Shown here: positions 25,340 through 36,603 of the stretch, piece after piece | How positions within the stretch are numbered: position 1 is the stretch's first letter | Layout of the letters: each line of letters begins with the position of its first letter | Assembly: GCF_026151205.1 (NCBI RefSeq) | Contig: NC_087079.1 | Coordinates: 13,045,945 to 13,109,944, forward strand | From: Bolinopsis microptera | Lineage: Eukaryota > Ctenophora > Tentaculata > Lobata > Bolinopsidae | Reading direction: 5' to 3' | Length of the DNA stretch: 64,000 nt | Notes under the pieces: generated by a model | Database searches by the model: none | What the model was told of the DNA's origin: nothing | The model's input: the letters and a program-made list of their open reading frames with translations, nothing else | Translations under genes and position numbers: made by a program

Positions 25340-26106
25340 CAGGGTGGGCCAAAAGTCAGTACCCATACGTTGGCCTTAATAGCTCCGCCGTGTTTTATAT
25401 TTGAGAGCTGTTGCTTTGCAAATGGCATACTGTACTTACTGGTTCGAGGATTCCGTCGTCAAAATTTGAAAATTCGAATATTTTAGACCACGCCCATTCA
25501 ATATTAAAACACATATATTGTTTTCTCTGAACATGCTGAACGCCTAATTTTTTCAGAGACGGTAGATTATCAAATGTTGCATATGATCTGAAAACACCAG
25601 GCAAAACGGATTAGAAATGACGAAGTTATCAAGCATTTTCTGTATCTCGTTAACAATATTGACTGGGTGATTATGTGACACCGTGACACGACACCTTAAT
25701 TGGGCACCCTTAAGAATTCCCATAATGTTTAACGGGGTAGTTAACGGGGGCACCTTATCACGTGATTAGGTAAACCAATCACCTGATCACACGTAATGAA
25801 TAAACTCGTTATGCTTAATATCTCGGTCATCTGAGAAGCTACAGTTCTAATTCTTTCAGGACAAACGTAATTCGAATGGCCAAACACAATTCAATAAAAT
25901 TTAGCTTGATCCGACTATCCAAACGATCAAATAAATGTGAAAATGAACCTCCATTTGAAAAAAATGAACGCGAATATTTTTCGAGTTGACAAATTCCTCG
26001 AACCAGTGGTGGTACTAAGTCATACCAGAAATAAGTATTTAAATTGGGCACTCAGTAACTGAGCTATAAAGGCCAACGTATGGGTACTGACTTTTGGCCC
26101 ACCCTG
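25340..26106. mobile_element. Mariner/Tc1-type MITE, TIR CAGGGTGGGCCAAAAGTCAG, TA target duplication
   Basis: The left end starts CAGGGTGGGCCAAAAGTCAG and the right end is its inverse. The TIRs pair over about 46 bp with one mismatch. TA lies at 25338-25339 and 26107-26108. The element is 767 bp and has no transposase ORF. The TIR start and TA duplication are typical of Tc1/mariner derivatives. Confidence 0.85.
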
Positions 26107-26535
26107 TAGAATGAAATAGTCTCTTATAATAACTCTTATAATAACTGATGTGACAAAGTAAACATGTCTTGCCCCTATTTGGAAGATCTATATTCTATAC
26201 CTTTATTAGAATATTGTCCAGAATATCAGAGCTTAAGTTAAACAATTTTAGGTTAGATTTGTCAAAGTCATTAAAAATGTGACAAAATTAACTTTTCATG
26301 CCCCAACAATTTCAAGATAGTGTGTAAAAATTAGCATAGGCTGCTTTATTACCTATATAAATCAACCCAAACTACAAAATAATATATGTTAATGTGATGA
26401 TGATTACCTAACTCTTATAATAACTGATGTGACAAAGTAAACATGTCTTGCCCCTATTTTGAAGATCTATAACTCTATTAGAATTCAACATTCTTTCAGA
26501 AACGATTGGAAGAATTAAATATTGTCCAGAACATA

Positions 26536-28046
26536 CATACATGCTACATGAAGAGGTCTCCTCCTAGTCGTTGGAGTGGCCTGCATCACACACATCTCTT
26601 CTACGGCGTAACATGTTCCTCCATTCCACTCGCTTTAGAGCCAACTGTTTTACTGCATCTCTGCTGATGTTATCAACACCTGTAAATTCAGCCGCATCCT
26701 CGAGTACACAGGCCATCCAGCCTTTGCGGGGTCGTCCTCTCAGTCTCTTTCCATAGTTTGGTTTCCAATCCAGTAAGAAATTGGGGAACCGCGTCTCTGG
26801 CATTCTGACAACATGTCCGTACCACCTTAGTCTAGCCGCACCGATGAAAGTTTCGATAGACTTAATTCCAGCACGCCTGAGAACTTCTTCATTGGAGACA
26901 TGAAAGAACCACTTTATCTTCAAGATTCTTCTCAGGGAGGTCAGATGGAAGACCTCAAACCGTTTCATCTGCTTCTTTGTTGTGTTCCACACTTCAGCTC
27001 CATATAACAGAATAGTAATAACAGCAGCCTTGTAGATACGGATCTTGGTGGGCGTTCTTATAGTTCGACTGTTCCATATCTTCCAAAGCTGATGGAACGC
27101 ACCATTAGCACGCTGGATCCTGATGTCAAGATCTCGGTCAATGGTACCATCCCCACTGATGTTGGCACCAAGATAAACAAAGTTGCTGACCTGTTCAACA
27201 GGTTCTCCCTCCACTGTTAGCTTTATACTGTCTCTTTCGGTGTAAGGTCGCTGGGACGCACACTTGCTGATCGCCATGCATTGTGTCTTTTTAGCGTTGA
27301 TCTTTAACCCAGCATAAGAGGTGTAATAAGCTATAAGATCAGTGGACTCTTGCAGCCCTTCTTCAGTATTGTCCATCACTGCCAGATCATCAGCGTAGTC
27401 ACTATCCATGATAACTTTTTCATCTGCACCCTTTAATTCCTTTTGCAGTACAGCACCATGACTGGTTGCCTTGTGATTGTGAACCTCGGCCAAAAAGATT
27501 TCAAAGTTCAGACAAAAATTAAATACAGGGGGGCCCTGGATATCACCCTGTCCAGTGCCCGAATTAACAGAGAACCAATCAGACATTTCACCATTAACCC
27601 TGACAGCACTCATGGTTCCGTTGAAGAATGCCTGAAAGATTCTAACATATTTCTCAGGAAGTCCATAGTGTCTCATGCTTGACCAAATAAACTCTCTTCT
27701 GATGGAATCAAACGCTGCCTTAAAATCAATGAAATTAACATAAAGTGGAATGTTAAACTCAATGCAGTTGTGAATAATGGTGCGGATGGAATAAATCTGA
27801 TCAATACATGAGCGGTTCCGTCTGAACCCACACTGATTTTCCCTAAGAAGACACTCCATTCCAACATCCAGCCTCTTAAGAAGAACCATTTGAAGAACCT
27901 TAGAAGACGTTGCCCTAAGAGTTATACCCCTATTATTGCAGCAGTATGAGGTGTCTCCCTTCTTTCCGATAACCACCATAACACCTTTAAGCCAATCCTC
28001 AGGGATCACCTCTTCCTCCCATACCTTTTTAAACAGTAGCTCTGTA
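26536..28046 (-). mobile_element. 5'-truncated LINE (RTE-like reverse transcriptase) with 12-bp target duplication
   Basis: GTCCAGAACATA occurs at 26524-26535 and 28047-28058, exactly bounding the insertion. The 3' end is at the left, as the coding strand is minus, with a short tail of ATGT-type repeats. The 5' truncation removes the endonuclease and the start of the reverse transcriptase ORF. Confidence 0.85.
26564..28045 (-). CDS. LINE reverse transcriptase, 5'-truncated, otherwise open
   Basis: The partial ORF of about 494 codons enters from the truncated 5' edge; the first in-frame ATG at 28057 is in the flanking target duplication. Conserved reverse-transcriptase blocks are in order: NNRGITL, NQCGFRRNRSCIDQI, FIDFKAAFDSIRR, GTGQGDIQGPPVFN and SDYADDLAVMDN (catalytic YADD), then a thumb region ending in RLRWYGHVVRMPE and GRPRKGWM near the C-terminus. 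The RWxGHVxRM block is seen in RTE-like and related LINEs. There are no stops or frameshifts, so the copy is young or was recently under selection. Confidence 0.85.
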   Translation of the reverse strand, partial: TELLFKKVWEEEVIPEDWLKGVMVVIGKKGDTSYCCNNRGITLRATSSKVLQMVLLKRLDVGMECLLRENQCGFRRNRSCIDQIYSIRTIIHNCIEFNIPLYVNFIDFKAAFDSIRREFIWSSMRHYGLPEKYVRIFQAFFNGTMSAVRVNGEMSDWFSVNSGTGQGDIQGPPVFNFCLNFEIFLAEVHNHKATSHGAVLQKELKGADEKVIMDSDYADDLAVMDNTEEGLQESTDLIAYYTSYAGLKINAKKTQCMAISKCASQRPYTERDSIKLTVEGEPVEQVSNFVYLGANISGDGTIDRDLDIRIQRANGAFHQLWKIWNSRTIRTPTKIRIYKAAVITILLYGAEVWNTTKKQMKRFEVFHLTSLRRILKIKWFFHVSNEEVLRRAGIKSIETFIGAARLRWYGHVVRMPETRFPNFLLDWKPNYGKRLRGRPRKGWMACVLEDAAEFTGVDNISRDAVKQLALKRVEWRNMLRRRRDVCDAGHSND

Positions 28047-28677
28047 GTCCAGAACATAAGAGCTCAATTTTAAAAATTTAGATTAATTTTTCAAAGACAT
28101 TAAAATGTGACAAAATTAACTTTCCCTGCCCCAACAGTATCAAGATAGTGTGTTAAAATTGGCATAGGATGCTTTATTACAGGTATATTAAAGTATTAAT
28201 CGATCCAAACTACGAAAAATATCTTTTAATCTGATGACAATTACCTAACTCTTATAATAACTGATGTGACAAAGTAAACATGTCTTGCCCCTATTTTGAA
28301 GAACTATACCTCTATTAGAATACTATGTAACTTTATCATCAACAAAATTTCGATAAACTAGTTATTTTGCCAGCAAGGAGCTAACAGAGTTATAATAATT
28401 TTTTGTGACGAAATTACCCTATTTTTGACCATGTAGCGGTAGTTTAATTGTGACACTGTTAACATATTACCACCTGATAATGATTTATGTGACTGGTGCA
28501 TGGTACTATCAGTGTTGTTTGATCCATAGTACGTATTACGTAATATAAGGGGTTTAAGCTGGTATATCATTATTTGTTCAATTTCACACATGTTCAGATA
28601 TCATCAAGATTATGTGACAAAGTAAACTTGGTTGTGCCTTCTGTGTTTTAATTCCTTACGACTATATGATATAATAA

Positions 28678-29011
28678 TTTGACCAAAACCCATAATCATG
28701 GGTAGAGTGTACCGCTGCCAGTGTCTCTCTTTTCCAAACAAAAGGAAATGATATTAATTTGAATAACCGTCCGCAAATGCAAATTGATACCGAGAATGAA
28801 ATCGGTCGCTCGCTTTTTCTAATCAATAAGCTTTATTACCAATTACAATTCGTAAGCCGTGATCGAATGGAAAAAGCGAGCGACCGATTTCATTCTCGGT
28901 ATCAATTTGCATTTGCGGACGGTTATTCAAATTAATATCATTTCCTTTTGTTTGGAAAAGAGAGACACTGGCAGCGGTACACTCTACCCATGATTATGGG
29001 TTTTGGTCAAA
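28678..29011. repeat. Hairpin H1: near-perfect inverted repeat, about 140-bp arms
   Basis: It starts TTTGACCAAAACCCATAATC and ends with the inverse. The arms pair almost completely around a loop of about 50 bp containing ACAATTCGTAAGCC. It is one of four related hairpins (32545-32871, 36231-36588, 37629-38138). Confidence 0.85.
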
Positions 29012-29997
29012 TATCATCTCTTTTTGATTATAATGTCAGGATAATTTACAAAGCTGAAATGTAAACTCATAACTTCATTAATATTTATATTAATAATTAG
29101 GAGGTAATTTCATCGATTTCGAAATTTTACCTGACTGAATATGGCACTTTTTACTCATTCAAGTTGGCATTAAATTCATATATAATCCCATTTAAATATC
29201 GCGGGAAAGCAGAATTTATTCGAAATCACGAATGAGCAAAATTCTCACCTTTCGCACGTGCAAACTTTGAGCGGACGTTGCGTGCGCATACAATATTGAA
29301 TCACCGTAAATTTTTGCATAGCAGTATTTTATATATAATTTAATAAGCATGCAAAGTTTCAGGAGATTTCATATAGAACTTGGATCACAACGGGACTCCA
29401 AAGTTGATAAAAATGGTGAAAACAGCAATTTTCAGTAATTTTAGCAATTTTCTATCAATTTGGGCGTGTCCCCACGTGTGCAACTTTTCGATTTTCAACT
29501 TTAAAACTATCCTATAACACAATTTAGACCTTTAGGAAGCACAATCGAGCTCCACAACCCAAGGGATGGCCCAACACCAGAGAATACTAATTCACAACTT
29601 TTGTATTTTTATAAAATTATTCTTCAAAAAAGCACTAACTTCAATAGCGAATATCTTTATGAAGGAGCAAGATAGGAAAACTTTCCGGTAGATTTTCAGA
29701 ATGCTTGAACAATTATCTAATATGAAAATGTCCTCAGATTTTGAATAAAATTACTCCTTAATGGTTTAAAATCGATTTGAAAAGTTGTTATTTTGTTAAA
29801 AACCAAGTTTTAAAAACACTTAACTTGATGACGTCATCAAGTGATGATGATGACGTTAAATTATTTTTTGATATAATGGAAACTGGAGTGTAAACGATTA
29901 TCTTCAAGACCTGTGGTTCGAAATGACTGTATCTTTTATACTTTTGAATCTACGGACACTTAAATGTAGGCTATAATTGACTGCAAAAGCGTCTATC
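29012..29997 (-). repeat. Arm of hairpin unit U1 (inverted orientation)
   Basis: About 1 kb of AT-rich non-coding DNA that is the inverse of 31530-32544 and of the arms at 32903-36230 and 36604-37628. It includes the 18-bp palindrome CTTGATGACGTCATCAAG near 29823 and a GCACGTGCGAAAGGTGAG-type block near 29255. No ORF is conserved among copies. Confidence 0.75.
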
Positions 29998-31513
29998 ACA
30001 GTGCTGGCAAGCACGAGCGGTGTCATTATTGGGGGTATACTATGTACCCCCTTTACTATTGTACCCCTTTAATATTATACCCCCTTTACTATTATACCCC
30101 CTTTACTTTTATACCCCCTTTGGTACACCTTACAAGCCTCTTTTGTGCACGCGAAGCGTGCACTCTGGCCGAAGGCGGCGGCCGAAGGCCGCCGCCTCCG
30201 GCAGGAGTTTTTCAGGCATTAACACTCATCGGAAGTCGTTCAGCAGATTTATTTTTAGTTCAAAACATTCTAATTTGATGTCAAAGATGACAGGAATAAA
30301 AAATAGTTATGTTGAGATTTTTAAGAAATTTGCATAAAATACTCGCCAGCACTGTTATACGAAATTCGGTAAAATACCCAAAATCGCCATATTCAGGTGC
30401 CTTAAAAACCATATTAAAATTGAGTTAGAGAACTGAAATTTTTCAGGGCGTCTAGACGTTGACCAAATCGACTGCAAAATAAGTTTCAGGTTTCAGGAGC
30501 ATCGGGAAATGGGTTTTCTAGAACCCCTGTTTTACGATAGATTGTCGTGATATCACAGTGCTGGCAAGCACGAGCGGTGTCTTTATTGGGGGTATACTAT
30601 GTACCCCCTTTACTATTGTACCCCCTTTACTATTATACCCCCTTTACACCCCCTTTGGTACACGTCGGAAGCCTCTTTCGTGCACGCGAAGCGTGCACTC
30701 CGGCCGGAGGCGGCGGCCGAAGGCCGCCGCCTCCGACAGGAGTTTTTCAGGCATTAAGACTCATCGGAAGTCGCTCAGCAGATATATTTTTAGTTCAAAA
30801 CATTCTAATTCGATGTCAAAGATGGCAGGAATAAAAAATAGTTATGCTGAGATTTTTAAGAAATTTGCATAAAATACTCGCCAGCACTGTTATACAAAAT
30901 TCGGTAAAAAACCCAAAATCGCCATATTCAGGTGCCTTAAAAACCATGTTAAAATTGAGTTAGAGATCTGAAATTTTTTAGGGAGTCTAGACGTTGACCA
31001 AATCGACTGCAAAAAAAGTTTCAAGTTTCAGGAGCATCGGAAAATGGGTTTTCTAGAACCCCTGTTTTACGACAGATTGTCGTGATCACAATGCTGGCAA
31101 GCATTACCGTCGCCCTTATATTCACAATCACAACACTATTTACCCCCTATACGATTATATCCCCTTTATTGTTTTCCAGGCATTAAGACTCATCGAAAGT
31201 AGTTCAGCAGGTACATTTAAGTTCAAAACATTCTAATTCAATGTTGAAGATGACAGGAATAAGAAATAGTTGTATGGAGGTTTTTAAGAAATTTGCGCAA
31301 AATACGCGCCAGCATGTTATACGAAATTAGGTAAAAAACCCAAAATCGCCATATTCAGGTGCCTTAAAAACCATGTTAAAATTGAGTTAGAGATCTGAAA
31401 CTTTGCAGGGCGTCTAGACCTTGTCCAAATCGACTGTAAAAAAAATTTCATGTTTCAGGAGTATCGGGAAGTGGGTTTTCTGGAACCCCTGTTTTACAAC
31501 AGATTGTCGTGAA
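29998..31513 (+). repeat. Three tandem centre units C1-C3 (29998, 30554, 31087)
   Basis: Each unit starts at CACARTGCTGGCAAGC and ends near CAGATTGTCGTGA. C1 and C2 are 556 and 533 bp and contain runs of TACCCCCTTTACTAT and the self-complementary blocks GTGCACGCGAAGCGTGCAC and GGCCGAAGGCC. C3, about 427 bp, has lost the hairpin block. ORFs across C1 and C2 are repeat-driven and not credited as genes. Confidence 0.8.
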
Positions 31514-31529
31514 GATATATATATATGTA

Positions 31530-32871
31530 TAGACGCTTTTTGCAGTCAATTGTAGCCTACATTTAAGTGTCCGTAGATTCAAAAGTATAAACGATACAGT
31601 CATCTCGAACCACAGGTTTTAAAGATAATTGTTTAAGCTTTAGTTTACATTGTATTGAAAAATAATTTAACGTCATCATCATCACTTGATGACGTCATCA
31701 AGTTAAGTGTTTTTAAAACTTGACTTTTGACAAAGTAACAACTTTTTAAATCGATTTTACACTATTAAGGAGTAATTTTATTCAAAATCTGAGGACATTC
31801 TCACCTTAGATAATTGTTCAAGCATTCCGAAAATCTACCGGAATAGTTTCCTACCTTGCTCCTTCATAAAGATATTTGCTATTGAAGTTAGTGCTTTTTT
31901 GAAGAATAATTTTATAAAAACACAAAAGTTGTGAATTAGTATTCTCTGGTGTTGGGCCATCCCTTGGGTTGTGGAGCTCAATTTTGCTTCTTAAAGGTGT
32001 AAATTGTGTTATAGGCTAGTTTTAAAGTTAAAAATCGAAAAGTTGCACACGTGGGGACACGCCCAAATTCATTTAAAATAGCTAAAATCGCTAAAAATTT
32101 TGATTTTCACGATTTTTATCAACTTTGGAGTCCCGTTGTGATCCAAGCTCTTTTTGAAATCTTCTGAAACTTTGCATGCTTATCAAACTATATATTAAAT
32201 ATATGCAAAAACACAATGCAAAAATTTACGGTGATTCAATATTGTATGCGCACGCGACGTCCGCTCAAAGTTTGCACGTGCGAAAGGTGAGAAATTTGCT
32301 CATTCGTGATTTCGAATATATTCTGCTTTCCACGATATTTAAATGGCATTATATATGAATTTAATGCCAACTTGAATGAGTAAAAAGTGTCATATTCAGT
32401 CGGTTATCGACAGAAATACCTAACTAAACACAAGGAAACGTTTTCAAAGGCAGAATTTCGAAATCGTCGAAATTACCTCCTTGTTAATGAAGTTTCGACT
32501 AGCTGTGTAAATTATCCTGACATTATAATCAAAAAGAGATGATATTTGACCAAAACCCATAATCATGGGTAGAGTGTACCGCTGCCAGTGTCTCTCTTTT
32601 CCAAACAAAAGGAAATGATATTAATTTGAGGAACAGTCCGCTAATGCAAATTGATACCGAGAATGAAATCGGTCGCTCGCTTTTTCCATTCGATCACGGC
32701 TTACGAATTGTAATAAAGCTTATTGATTTGAAAAAGCGAGCGACCGATTTCATTCTCGGTATCAATTTGCATTAGCGGACTGTTCCTCAAATTAATATCA
32801 TTTCCTTTTGTTTGGAAAAGAGAGACACTGGCAGCGGTACACTCTACCCATGATTATGGGTTTTGGTCAAA
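31530..32871 (+). repeat. Hairpin unit U2 (arm 31530-32544, hairpin H2 32545-32871)
   Basis: The arm starts TAGACGCTTTTTGCAGTC and is the inverse of 29012-29997. The hairpin starts TTTGACCAAAACCCATAATC and is almost fully self-complementary. Together with U1 it makes a large inverted repeat around the C units. Confidence 0.8.
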
Positions 32872-33730
32872 TATATACATACATATATACATATATATAT
32901 ATATTCAGGGATAGACGCTTTGCCAGTGAATTATAGCCTGTATTTAAGTGTCCGTAAATTCTGAAGTATAAAAGATACAGCCATTTCGGACCACAGGTCT
33001 TGAAGATAATTGTTTAGACTTCAGTTTAGATTATGTTAGAAAGTAATTCAACGTCATCATCACCACTTGATGACGTCATCAAGTTAACCATTTTTAAAAC
33101 TTGATTTTTCACAAAGTAGTCATTTTTCAAATCGATTTTACGCCATTGAGGAGTAATTTTATTCAAAATTTGAGGAAATTTTCATCCTAGATAATTGTTT
33201 AAGCATTCTCAAAATCTACCGGAAAGTGTTTCTAGCTTGCTCCTTCATAAAGATATTCGCTATTGAAGTTAGTGCTTTTTTAAAGAATAATTTTATAAAA
33301 ACGCTAATTTTACGTTCTAGTATTCTCTGGTGTTACACCATCCCTTGGGTTGTGGAGCTCAATTTTGCTTCCTAAAGGTCTAAATTGTGTCATAGGCTAG
33401 TTTTAAAGTTGAAAATCGAAAAGTTGCACACGTGGGGCCACGCCCAAATTGATAGAAAATTGCTAAAATCACTGAAAATTGCTGTTTTCACCAATTTCTG
33501 TCAACTTTGGAGTGCCGTTGTGATAACAGTTCTTCTTGAAATACTTTGAAACTTTTCATGCTTATCAAACTATATATAAAACACCATCACGCAAAAATTG
33601 ACGGTGATTCAATATTAGATGCGGACGCAACGTCCGCTCAAGGTTTGCACGTGCGAAAGGTTAAAATTTTGCTCATTCGTGATTTTGAACAAATTCTGCT
33701 TTGCCACGACAGTTTAATGTCATTATATAT

Positions 33731-36076
33731 ATATATATATTATTACATTATATATATATATATAAACATTTTCAGATCATAGACTTGTCATTGCTCGCAT
33801 CAATTTCAGCAACATTCATCTTTGTTTCAAACCTAAACAACGTCGTGTTCCTTCTTATAATATATCAGAACTTGTAAGCAACAAAGATATGCAACATAAA
33901 TATCACTTGGCCCTTGAAGGCAAGTTCTCAAATTTTGTGACCAGCAACGATCCAAATGCCGACCTTCAAAATCTTATGTCTCATGTTCGTGATGCTGCCA
34001 ATGTTTCCATCGGCCCAAAACCTAAAGCTCGCTTGAAACATCACAGCAGTGATGACACTCTCAAAGAGCTTGTTGAAAAGCGTCACGATCTCCGACAGCT
34101 ACTTAACAATAATCAATCTCTTGATCGAACTACATTGAGGTCATCCATCAACCACCTCACTAATAGTATCCAGAAAAGATTAGTTGAAGTGAGGTCTGCT
34201 CAAGCTGATCAGACCTATAGTGATATTACTAACACAAACGATTCAAGGAAAATGTTTGAAGCAGTAAGACATCTTCAGAAAAGTAAACCACCTAATAACT
34301 CGATTGGTGTTCATGATGAAAATGGCTGTTTGATTGCATCTGACGACATGAAAGCTTCTGTTGTTAGAGACTATCTCGAAAAACAGCTGACTCGCAATGA
34401 GCAACCTCTCGAGCCTTTTGAGGGACTACCACGTGCTCTCAATGTCCCTTTTACTGGAGTTGAAATACATGCAGCCACCTCTAGCTTGAAAAATGGGAGG
34501 GCAAATGGTCCCGATGGAATACCCAACGAGCTAATTAAGTACTCTAATAGTACAGTCCATGAACATTATGCTGGAATCATCAACAGTTGTTTCGAGACAC
34601 ATACTTTCCCCATTTCCATTGGAGAGGCTACTATAACACCCTTACAGAAGCCAAAAAAACCTATTGGTCCTCTGAAGAATTTACGTCCACTCACCTTGTC
34701 CAATGCAGCCAGAAAAATTCTGTCTATGGCTACTCTTAAAAGGATAGAAGAAAAAGTAAACGCCTTCACTGGTCCATGGCAGTGCGCATATAAACGCGCT
34801 CGTTCTTGTGCTGATATTGTTTGGTGTCAGCGAGTTCTACTGTCAGTTGTCCAAAGAAAGAAATGGGAGTATCATCGCATGGGCATTGATATGTCTAGTG
34901 CATTTGACACGATCAGACGCACTACGATTCTTGAACTCCTGAAACTGTGTGGCTGTACTGAGGATGAGCTGAGGATTGTCCGGTTGTTGTTGTCCAACAC
35001 AAAGCTACGGGTGAAGGTAAATGGAGTTCTTTCAGCCGAGTTTTTAAGTCTCCTTGGAGCTTTCCAAGGTGACTGTCTATCCGGCTGTCTGTTCACCCTT
35101 GTCTTGGCTGGTGCTTTGAATGAACTTAGATGGACTATAACAATCAGTTTAGATAGGCCGATCCCCCCGATTACTATTGCTGGCCTTCCACTTGACACTG
35201 AATATGCTGATGATGTTGACTTCAATGATGAAGAGGAAGACAACTTGAGAGCTATTTTGCCCCAGGCAACAGCTATACTCGAGAAATGGAACCTCTTTGT
35301 CAATGAAGACAAAACGGACTTCACTCATGTTTATTTAGCTAGTACGGGTGAAGTCGACAGTGATGGAAAATTAGTGTCGGGGAATGAAGCATGGAGGAAA
35401 AGTATCACTCTAGGGTCCGTCTTGTGTAGCAAAGCTGATATTCAGCGTCGCATAAACCTGGGATATGCTGCCTTTAACAATTACAAGAAGGCCTGGAGTG
35501 ATAAACTGCCCCTAAACAAACGTCTAATACTGTATAATGCTTTAGTCGTATCAGTTCTTATGTACAACTCATCCTGTTGGGCCGTCCCCAAAATATTCCT
35601 TGAAAAACTAGATGTTGTTCACCGCAGACATCTTCGCACTATTTTGAATATAAAGTACCCAGGAGTCATCTCCAACAAAAACTTGTATAAACGCTGCAAT
35701 GCTGAACCATTGTCAGAAAAAGTGGCCCGTAGTCGGTGGAGAATGTTAGGACATGTTTTGCGGGGTCCTATTGACGGACCAGCGTTTTCTTCCCTCATTT
35801 TTGCCATCAATACACTGGACTTACCAGGGAGAAGAGGAAGACCCCAAAGCAATCTATTCTCGCTGATTGTGCATGATTTATGTAAAAGAAATCTTTATTT
35901 AAATAATATCTTTGACCTGCATTATCTCCGTAATTTGAGTTATGACAAGAGATATTGGCGGAAATTGCAATGAAGTTCTTAATTTTTAGTATTTGTTTTA
36001 GGGAAAGATTAGACTCGGGCGTTGTTTTTTAAACTATCCCTTGTTTAGAACTTTGATTTAATAATGATTTAATAAT
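33731..36076 (+). mobile_element. 5'-truncated LINE with endonuclease remnant, inserted in hairpin unit U3
   Basis: Left boundary lies in an expanded (TA)n tract (33724-33763). The right boundary follows a tail of TGATTTAATAA repeats at about 36055-36075. The insertion point is the ATATAT before GAATTTAATGCC. The exact ends are blurred by the AT repeats. Confidence 0.75.
33766..35973 (+). CDS. LINE ORF2: C-terminal edge of AP-type endonuclease plus reverse transcriptase
   Basis: The open frame begins at 33766 after an in-frame stop and reads TFSDHRLVIARINFS, the C-terminal SDH motif of AP-like endonucleases, so the ORF is cut just inside that domain. The first internal ATG is at 33889, but the reading frame begins earlier. 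The reverse-transcriptase blocks are NGRANGPDGIPNELIKY, NLRPLTLSNAARKILS, MGIDMSSAFDTIRR, GAFQGDCLSGCLF and TEYADDVDF (catalytic YADD). The end carries ARSRWRMLGHVLRG and GRRGRP. There is no frameshift over 736 codons. The clade is uncertain, as it differs from the LINE at 26564-28045. Confidence 0.85.
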   Translation, partial: TFSDHRLVIARINFSNIHLCFKPKQRRVPSYNISELVSNKDMQHKYHLALEGKFSNFVTSNDPNADLQNLMSHVRDAANVSIGPKPKARLKHHSSDDTLKELVEKRHDLRQLLNNNQSLDRTTLRSSINHLTNSIQKRLVEVRSAQADQTYSDITNTNDSRKMFEAVRHLQKSKPPNNSIGVHDENGCLIASDDMKASVVRDYLEKQLTRNEQPLEPFEGLPRALNVPFTGVEIHAATSSLKNGRANGPDGIPNELIKYSNSTVHEHYAGIINSCFETHTFPISIGEATITPLQKPKKPIGPLKNLRPLTLSNAARKILSMATLKRIEEKVNAFTGPWQCAYKRARSCADIVWCQRVLLSVVQRKKWEYHRMGIDMSSAFDTIRRTTILELLKLCGCTEDELRIVRLLLSNTKLRVKVNGVLSAEFLSLLGAFQGDCLSGCLFTLVLAGALNELRWTITISLDRPIPPITIAGLPLDTEYADDVDFNDEEEDNLRAILPQATAILEKWNLFVNEDKTDFTHVYLASTGEVDSDGKLVSGNEAWRKSITLGSVLCSKADIQRRINLGYAAFNNYKKAWSDKLPLNKRLILYNALVVSVLMYNSSCWAVPKIFLEKLDVVHRRHLRTILNIKYPGVISNKNLYKRCNAEPLSEKVARSRWRMLGHVLRGPIDGPAFSSLIFAINTLDLPGRRGRPQSNLFSLIVHDLCKRNLYLNNIFDLHYLRNLSYDKRYWRKLQ

Positions 36077-36603
36077 ATATGAATTTAATGCCAACTTGAA
36101 TGAGTATAAAGTGGCATATTCAGTCAGTGATCCGATCGACCGATATGCTTACCTAAACACAAGGAAATGTTATGAGTTTACATTTCAGCTTTGTAAATTA
36201 TCCTGACATTATAATCAAAAAGAGATGATATTTGACCAAAACCCATATTCATGGGTAGAGTGGAGCGCTGCCAGTGTCTCTCTTTCCCGAACAAAAGGCA
36301 ATGATATCAATTTGAATGACCGTTATCAAATGCAAAATTATACCGAGAATGAAATCGGTCGCTCGCTTTTCCCATTCATTTACAATTGAAATAGATTACA
36401 TGTTATAAATCGAAACTTATTACAATTCGTAAGCCATGAATGAGTGGGAAAAGCGAGCGACCGATTTCATTCTCGGTATAATTTTGCATTTGATAACGGT
36501 CATTCAAATTGATATCATTGCCTTTTGTTCGGGAAAGAGAGACACTGGCAGCGCTCCACTCTACCCATGATTATGGGTTTTGGTCAAATATACATATATA
36601 TAT

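Larger units (their letters stand above)
26126..28275. repeat. Tandem repeat of about 285 bp, interrupted by a LINE
   Basis: A block beginning TAACTCTTATAATAACTGAT and GTGACAAAGTAAACATGTCT recurs at about 26126, 26411 and 28251, and its second half (TGTGACAAAATTAACTT, CCCCAAC) recurs at 26278 and 28104. Removing the LINE at 26536-28046 restores a regular spacing. It belongs to the core of the 14.4-kb unit. Confidence 0.7.
32903..36588 (+). repeat. Hairpin unit U3, interrupted by a LINE (hairpin H3 36231-36588)
   Basis: The arm runs from GGGATAGACGCTTTGCCAGT at 32903 to about 33730, is broken by the LINE, and resumes at about 36077 with GAATTTAATGCCAACTTG. The uninterrupted equivalent in U4 near 37422-37442 gives the empty site. 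The hairpin has one visible stem mismatch near its outer end. Confidence 0.8.

Noticed and set aside
30020..30872. ORFs of about 100 codons starting MSLLGVYYVPPLL
   Set aside because: They run over TACCCCC repeats and GC-rich hairpins of the C units, in two frames at once, and are not kept in C3 or C4.
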